Origin: Chersky-822 sp035553055
GTDB lineage: Bacteria > Actinomycetota > Actinomycetes > Streptosporangiales > Streptosporangiaceae
NCBI GenBank assembly: GCA_035553055.1
Contig: DATNEK010000329.1
Coordinates: 1 to 8,221, forward strand
Length of the DNA stretch: 8,221 nt
Direction of reading: 5' to 3'
Shown: piece by piece, positions 5,854-8,221 of the stretch
Numbering within the stretch: the first letter of the stretch is position 1
How the letters are laid out: each line of letters begins with the position of its first letter
Made by a program: the position numbers and the translations under genes
Notes under the pieces: generated by a model
Told to the model about the DNA's origin: nothing
The model's database searches: none
What the model saw: the letters and a program-made list of their open reading frames with translations, nothing else

Positions 5854-6023
5854 CTTGGCGACCTGCATTTATGCCGAAGAAGTATGTGTCACCATGTGAA
5901 CCCTGGCGACGAGCTGGCTGTAGTTTGCGAGTTTGTGGTGGTAGCAGGGCCTGGTTGAGCTGGGCTTTTGCTGGTGGCGGTGGCGCGCTGGTTGGCGGTC
6001 TGCCGGGTTGTTGCTCAAGGTGA
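5854..6023. other. Intergenic region between tRNA and NUDIX gene
   Basis: The 170 bp between the tRNA 3' end and the stop of the convergent NUDIX gene hold no supported gene. A small inverted repeat TCAC-CAT-GTGA is seen near 5889-5899, and the G/T-rich right half has no convincing terminator stem. No second copy of the tRNA 3' end was noticed within the window, so an attachment-site pair cannot be shown here. Confidence 0.5.
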
Positions 6024-6491
6024 TTACGGCTGGGTGTTGTGGCTGGCGCGTAGGTCGGGCAGGACGAAGAGGTCGTCTCCGGCGGTTACATGGCTGATGA
6101 GGAACTGGGCTAGAAGGTCTGGCTTGAGGTTGGCGGCGGTGAGTGCCTGGGCGCTGAGCTGGACCGGCTGAAGCTGGTAGGTGCCGCGGGCAGGGTCGTT
6201 GAACTCCGAGCCAGTGCGGTCGGCGGGTTTGGCGGACCAGGCGTGCGGGCGGGCGAGGTAGAAATACTGCCTCTCGTTGTGTTCCTGGAGGATGAGCAGG
6301 AGGCTGTGGACGTCGGCGGTGGCTGCCATTTCCTCGCGGAGTTCCCTGGCCAGGGCGGTGTCCAGGTCTTCGCCGGGTTCGACGCCGCCGCCGGGCAGTA
6401 CGCTGTAGGGCTCCTGGCCGGAGCGTACTCGCCGGATGGTCAGGAGTTGGTTGTCGGGAGTGATCAGCACGGCGCGAACGCGTTCGGTCAT
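6024..6491 (-). CDS. NUDIX hydrolase
   Basis: A 155-residue soluble NUDIX protein, expected to hydrolyse a nucleoside diphosphate linked to another moiety, with Mg2+. The NUDIX box G-x5-E-x7-REUxEExGU is present as G35..E41..R49-E50-L-R-E53-E54; the conserved glycine after the EE pair is alanine (A57), while all metal-binding glutamates are kept. The strand before it, RRVRSGQEPYSVLPGGG (20-36), is the usual lead-in. The C-terminal third (about 72-155) contains YFYLARPHAW and DRTGSEFNDP, which may form the substrate pocket; the substrate is not predictable. The start ATG 6491 has AAGGGA (6500-6505) 8 nt upstream. It lies 75 bp after the kinase gene on the same strand and is probably the last gene of that operon. 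It converges with the tRNA. Confidence 0.92.
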   Translation of the reverse strand: MTERVRAVLITPDNQLLTIRRVRSGQEPYSVLPGGGVEPGEDLDTALARELREEMAATADVHSLLLILQEHNERQYFYLARPHAWSAKPADRTGSEFNDPARGTYQLQPVQLSAQALTAANLKPDLLAQFLISHVTAGDDLFVLPDLRASHNTQP

Positions 6492-6499
6492 CGGGATTG

Positions 6500-6505
6500 T
6501 CCCTT
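6500..6505 (-). promoter_or_regulatory. Shine-Dalgarno AAGGGA of the NUDIX gene
   Basis: On the minus strand AAGGGA lies 8 nt before ATG 6491. It supports this start over an alternative-frame ORF that begins at 6570. Confidence 0.55.
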
Positions 6506-6566
6506 CTGGTGGTGATTTGCCGTGTGGTCTCGGTCTGGCTTGCAGGATCGCGTTGCCGGCCTGTGG

Positions 6567-7661
6567 TCATGTGGTCCGGCAGCAGGCACGGGTGCTGGCG
6601 GACCAGTTGTTCAGTGTCGTGCCGGGCTGGAATAGCTCGGCAAGTTTGGCAAGGCAGGTTATCGCGTGAGGGCCGGTCATCTGGTGAAGGGGGATGACGC
6701 CGAGGATGCGCAGTGCCAGGAAGGGCCGCAGGCTTGCTGTCACGTCACCGCCGGGAGCTAGGGCGGTTCCGATGTCGCCGTTGAGCCGGCCGATGAGCGT
6801 GGCTATGGCGGTGTGTCGGCCTGTCCCTGTGTGCCAGGTGTAGTTGATCTCGATATGCCGGGCGGTCACCTTGAGATAGTCGATGACTGGGGTGGCTAAA
6901 GGGGGAACCGGGGTGCACAGGGTGCGCTGGTAGACGCGGGGCTGATAGGTGGGTACGAGCCATCCGCCCATGCCGAGCAGGTACCACAAGAGGTCGGCGA
7001 GGTCGGCGGCGAGGGCGTTGCGGCCGGCGTGCTCCAAGTCGAGCCAGCACAGCGGTTCGGTGATGTTGGGCTCGGTAGGGTCGCCTTGGGTGATGGCCGT
7101 GATCCAGCGGGAGGTTGCGGTTAAGGCCCTGCGCGTCTGGGCGAGGTAGAGCGGCCAGCCGGGCGCTAGCTCGGTGCCGTCGGCGACGATGGTCTGTCCC
7201 GCTAGGTCATGGAGGTCGAGCTGCTGGCCGTCGATGATCCAGGTCGCAGGCGGCGGGTTGTTGTACCAGCGGTCTAGGCGTCCGCCGGGCTGGAGCCGGG
7301 CCAGATGCAGGTCGGGTACGCATTCTTCCAGCGGGGCTACCGAGCGGGTGGCATGGGTTGCGGTGAGCAGGCTGTCGCAGATGTTGTCGACCAGGGTTCG
7401 CACTGTGATAGCGAGCTTGGGCTCGCGGTCGGCCGCGTTAATGCTGTCGGCCAGCAGGCGCGTGGACCGGCCGGTGGCGAAGACGTCTGCGTAGATTAAC
7501 TCGCATTCGTCGTCGGCGGCGTCTCGTACGCCCCAAAGGCGCGGCACTGGCAGCAGTCCGGAAACTGCCTTCCAGCCGGCTACTTCGCGGCGGGCCTGGT
7601 CACGGGGCAGGACTTTGCGGAAGGTCCCGTCCGGTGCGTGGTAGTGGCGGGTCGCGGTCAC
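6567..7661 (-). CDS. Phosphotransferase, aminoglycoside-kinase (APH) fold
   Basis: A 364-residue cytosolic protein kinase-like phosphotransferase. Numbered from GTG 7661, the N-lobe has K16 (FRKVL) and E27 (RREVAGW) in the places of the beta-3 lysine and helix-C glutamate. The catalytic loop reads Q192-G193-D194-PTEP-N199, where the family norm is HGDxxxxN: the base aspartate and the metal-binding asparagine are kept and the histidine is glutamine. The second metal motif is D208-L-E210-HAG, followed by LAADLADLLWYLLG, typical of APH/choline-kinase proteins. The target (a small molecule with a hydroxyl group) is unknown; antibiotic resistance is possible but not shown. The C-terminal part (about 230-364) is longer than in many APHs. 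The start GTG 7661 overlaps the upstream stop TGA (7658-7660) as GTGA, so coupled translation is likely; an upstream GTG at 7697 is less likely. Belongs to a cassette with the NUDIX gene. Confidence 0.78.
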   Translation of the reverse strand: MTATRHYHAPDGTFRKVLPRDQARREVAGWKAVSGLLPVPRLWGVRDAADDECELIYADVFATGRSTRLLADSINAADREPKLAITVRTLVDNICDSLLTATHATRSVAPLEECVPDLHLARLQPGGRLDRWYNNPPPATWIIDGQQLDLHDLAGQTIVADGTELAPGWPLYLAQTRRALTATSRWITAITQGDPTEPNITEPLCWLDLEHAGRNALAADLADLLWYLLGMGGWLVPTYQPRVYQRTLCTPVPPLATPVIDYLKVTARHIEINYTWHTGTGRHTAIATLIGRLNGDIGTALAPGGDVTASLRPFLALRILGVIPLHQMTGPHAITCLAKLAELFQPGTTLNNWSASTRACCRTT

Positions 7662-8221
7662 GGCTGCGGCCTTGCAGGCGGCAAGGTGGCCAGCCACCAG
7701 GCCAGGACGGCGTGGGCGAGTCGGATGGCGGCCTGCTCATCGTGACGGGCCTCGGTGATTATTAGGGCATCGAGGCCCTGAAACGAGCCGGGAAACAGGC
7801 TGAGCAACGCGCGCAGGGCGTCGGCGTCATCGGGATGTTCGGTGCCTTCTGCGCGGAGCGCGACTTTGGCTAGCACGGCGGTCACCTTGTACAGGGATCG
7901 CAGGTCGGGGGCGGGCTTGATGAGCTGCCGCCGGATCTCGATGGCTGCAGCGATGCCGTCGCTCAGGCTTGCCGTGGCGTCGGTGCCCTGGTCCGGGCAC
8001 AAAGGGGCCAGGTTGTCGGCGGACCACAGGACGGGCAGCCGGCCGGTGCCGATGAGGGTCAGGGTGTGCAAGAGGCGGGGGGTGATCGCTCCGGCCGCGA
8101 TTTCGGCGGCTGAGACGATGGTGAAGCCTAGTTTCACGCCGCCGAGTTGCCTGGCAAGCTGTCCCAGCGCGGTACGCAGCCTGGTGAGGTTGTGCTGCTC
8201 GGCTACGGCGAGCACATCCAG
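7658..8221 (-). CDS. Uncharacterised protein, 3' part; possibly nucleotidyltransferase-like
   Basis: The C-terminal 187 residues of a protein that runs off the right edge; the frame is open to position 8221, so the true start lies outside. The visible part begins LDVLAVAEQHNLTRLRTALG. The LDVLAV strand followed by a helix and VKLGFTIVS would fit the second strand of a pol-beta-type nucleotidyltransferase (DxD strand, helix, strand), with the helical C-terminal half (about residues 85-185) as the accessory domain. This is a weak structural reading, since the glycine-serine motif would be off the window. No signal peptide or membrane span is evident. Its stop overlaps the kinase start by four bases (GTGA), so the two products are likely made together. 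Confidence 0.6.
   Translation of the reverse strand: MDVLAVAEQHNLTRLRTALGQLARQLGGVKLGFTIVSAAEIAAGAITPRLLHTLTLIGTGRLPVLWSADNLAPLCPDQGTDATASLSDGIAAAIEIRRQLIKPAPDLRSLYKVTAVLAKVALRAEGTEHPDDADALRALLSLFPGSFQGLDALIITEARHDEQAAIRLAHAVLAWWLATLPPARPQP

Noticed and set aside
5829..6023. 64-residue plus-strand ORF after bcp
   Set aside because: Begins inside the tRNA gene and has no recognisable domain.
5869..6570. 233-residue minus-strand ORF whose ATG overlaps the kinase stop (ATGA)
   Set aside because: The overlap is suggestive, but the product is Arg/Pro/Thr-rich low-complexity sequence and the same DNA encodes a clear NUDIX protein with its own Shine-Dalgarno in another frame.
7662..7697. GTG 7697 as kinase start
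   Set aside because: Gives a 40-bp overlap with the upstream gene and no better ribosome-binding site; the GTGA junction at 7658-7661 is the simpler choice.
8213..8215. GTG 8215 as start of the right-edge gene
   Set aside because: The frame stays open to the window edge and LDVLAV looks like an internal beta strand, so the gene is treated as partial.

Overview
The window reads as chromosomal DNA of a high-GC actinobacterium. Codon third positions are strongly G/C, start codons include GTG and TTG, and the run metallo-beta-lactamase fold protein / RNase PH / RdgB matches the Mycobacterium Rv1339-Rv1340-Rv1341 order. A Streptosporangiales- or Streptomycetales-like host is a reasonable guess, but genus cannot be fixed from the sequence.

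Left part (1-2071). Positions 1-188 carry no supported gene but hold a strong hairpin with a competing longer inverted repeat and an AT-rich patch. On the minus strand follows a tandem pair of MFS transporter genes. The upstream copy (2060 to 780) is intact, with a TTG start behind a perfect AGGAGG. The downstream copy (763 to 189) has lost its middle and is frameshifted: about 47 N-terminal residues abut the C-terminal third. It is a pseudogene made by duplication followed by internal deletion.

Centre (2185-5853), plus strand: a ribonuclease Z-like metallo-beta-lactamase protein (Rv1339-like), an NDP-sugar epimerase/dehydratase of the extended SDR family, rph (RNase PH), rdgB (non-canonical purine NTP pyrophosphatase, GTGA overlap with rph), bcp (peroxiredoxin Q) and a tRNA gene. 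This is a housekeeping block of RNA 3' processing, nucleotide-pool cleaning and peroxide defence, with an epimerase inserted between the metallo-beta-lactamase gene and rph. The first three genes each have a TANNNT hexamer 7-8 nt before ATG and no Shine-Dalgarno, a pattern expected for leaderless transcripts. The tRNA has anticodon UAG (Leu, CUA/CUN) but only a 5-nt variable loop, which is atypical for a bacterial leucine tRNA.

Right part (5854-8221), minus strand, convergent with the core block: the 3' part of a protein tentatively placed in the nucleotidyltransferase superfamily (runs off the right edge), an aminoglycoside-phosphotransferase-fold kinase overlapping it by GTGA, then a NUDIX hydrolase 75 bp further on. 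This looks like an accessory three-gene cassette beside a tRNA gene; its substrate is unknown. It is the least explained part of the window, together with the tRNA and the left-end inverted repeats. No CRISPR array, complete insertion sequence or replication origin was seen.
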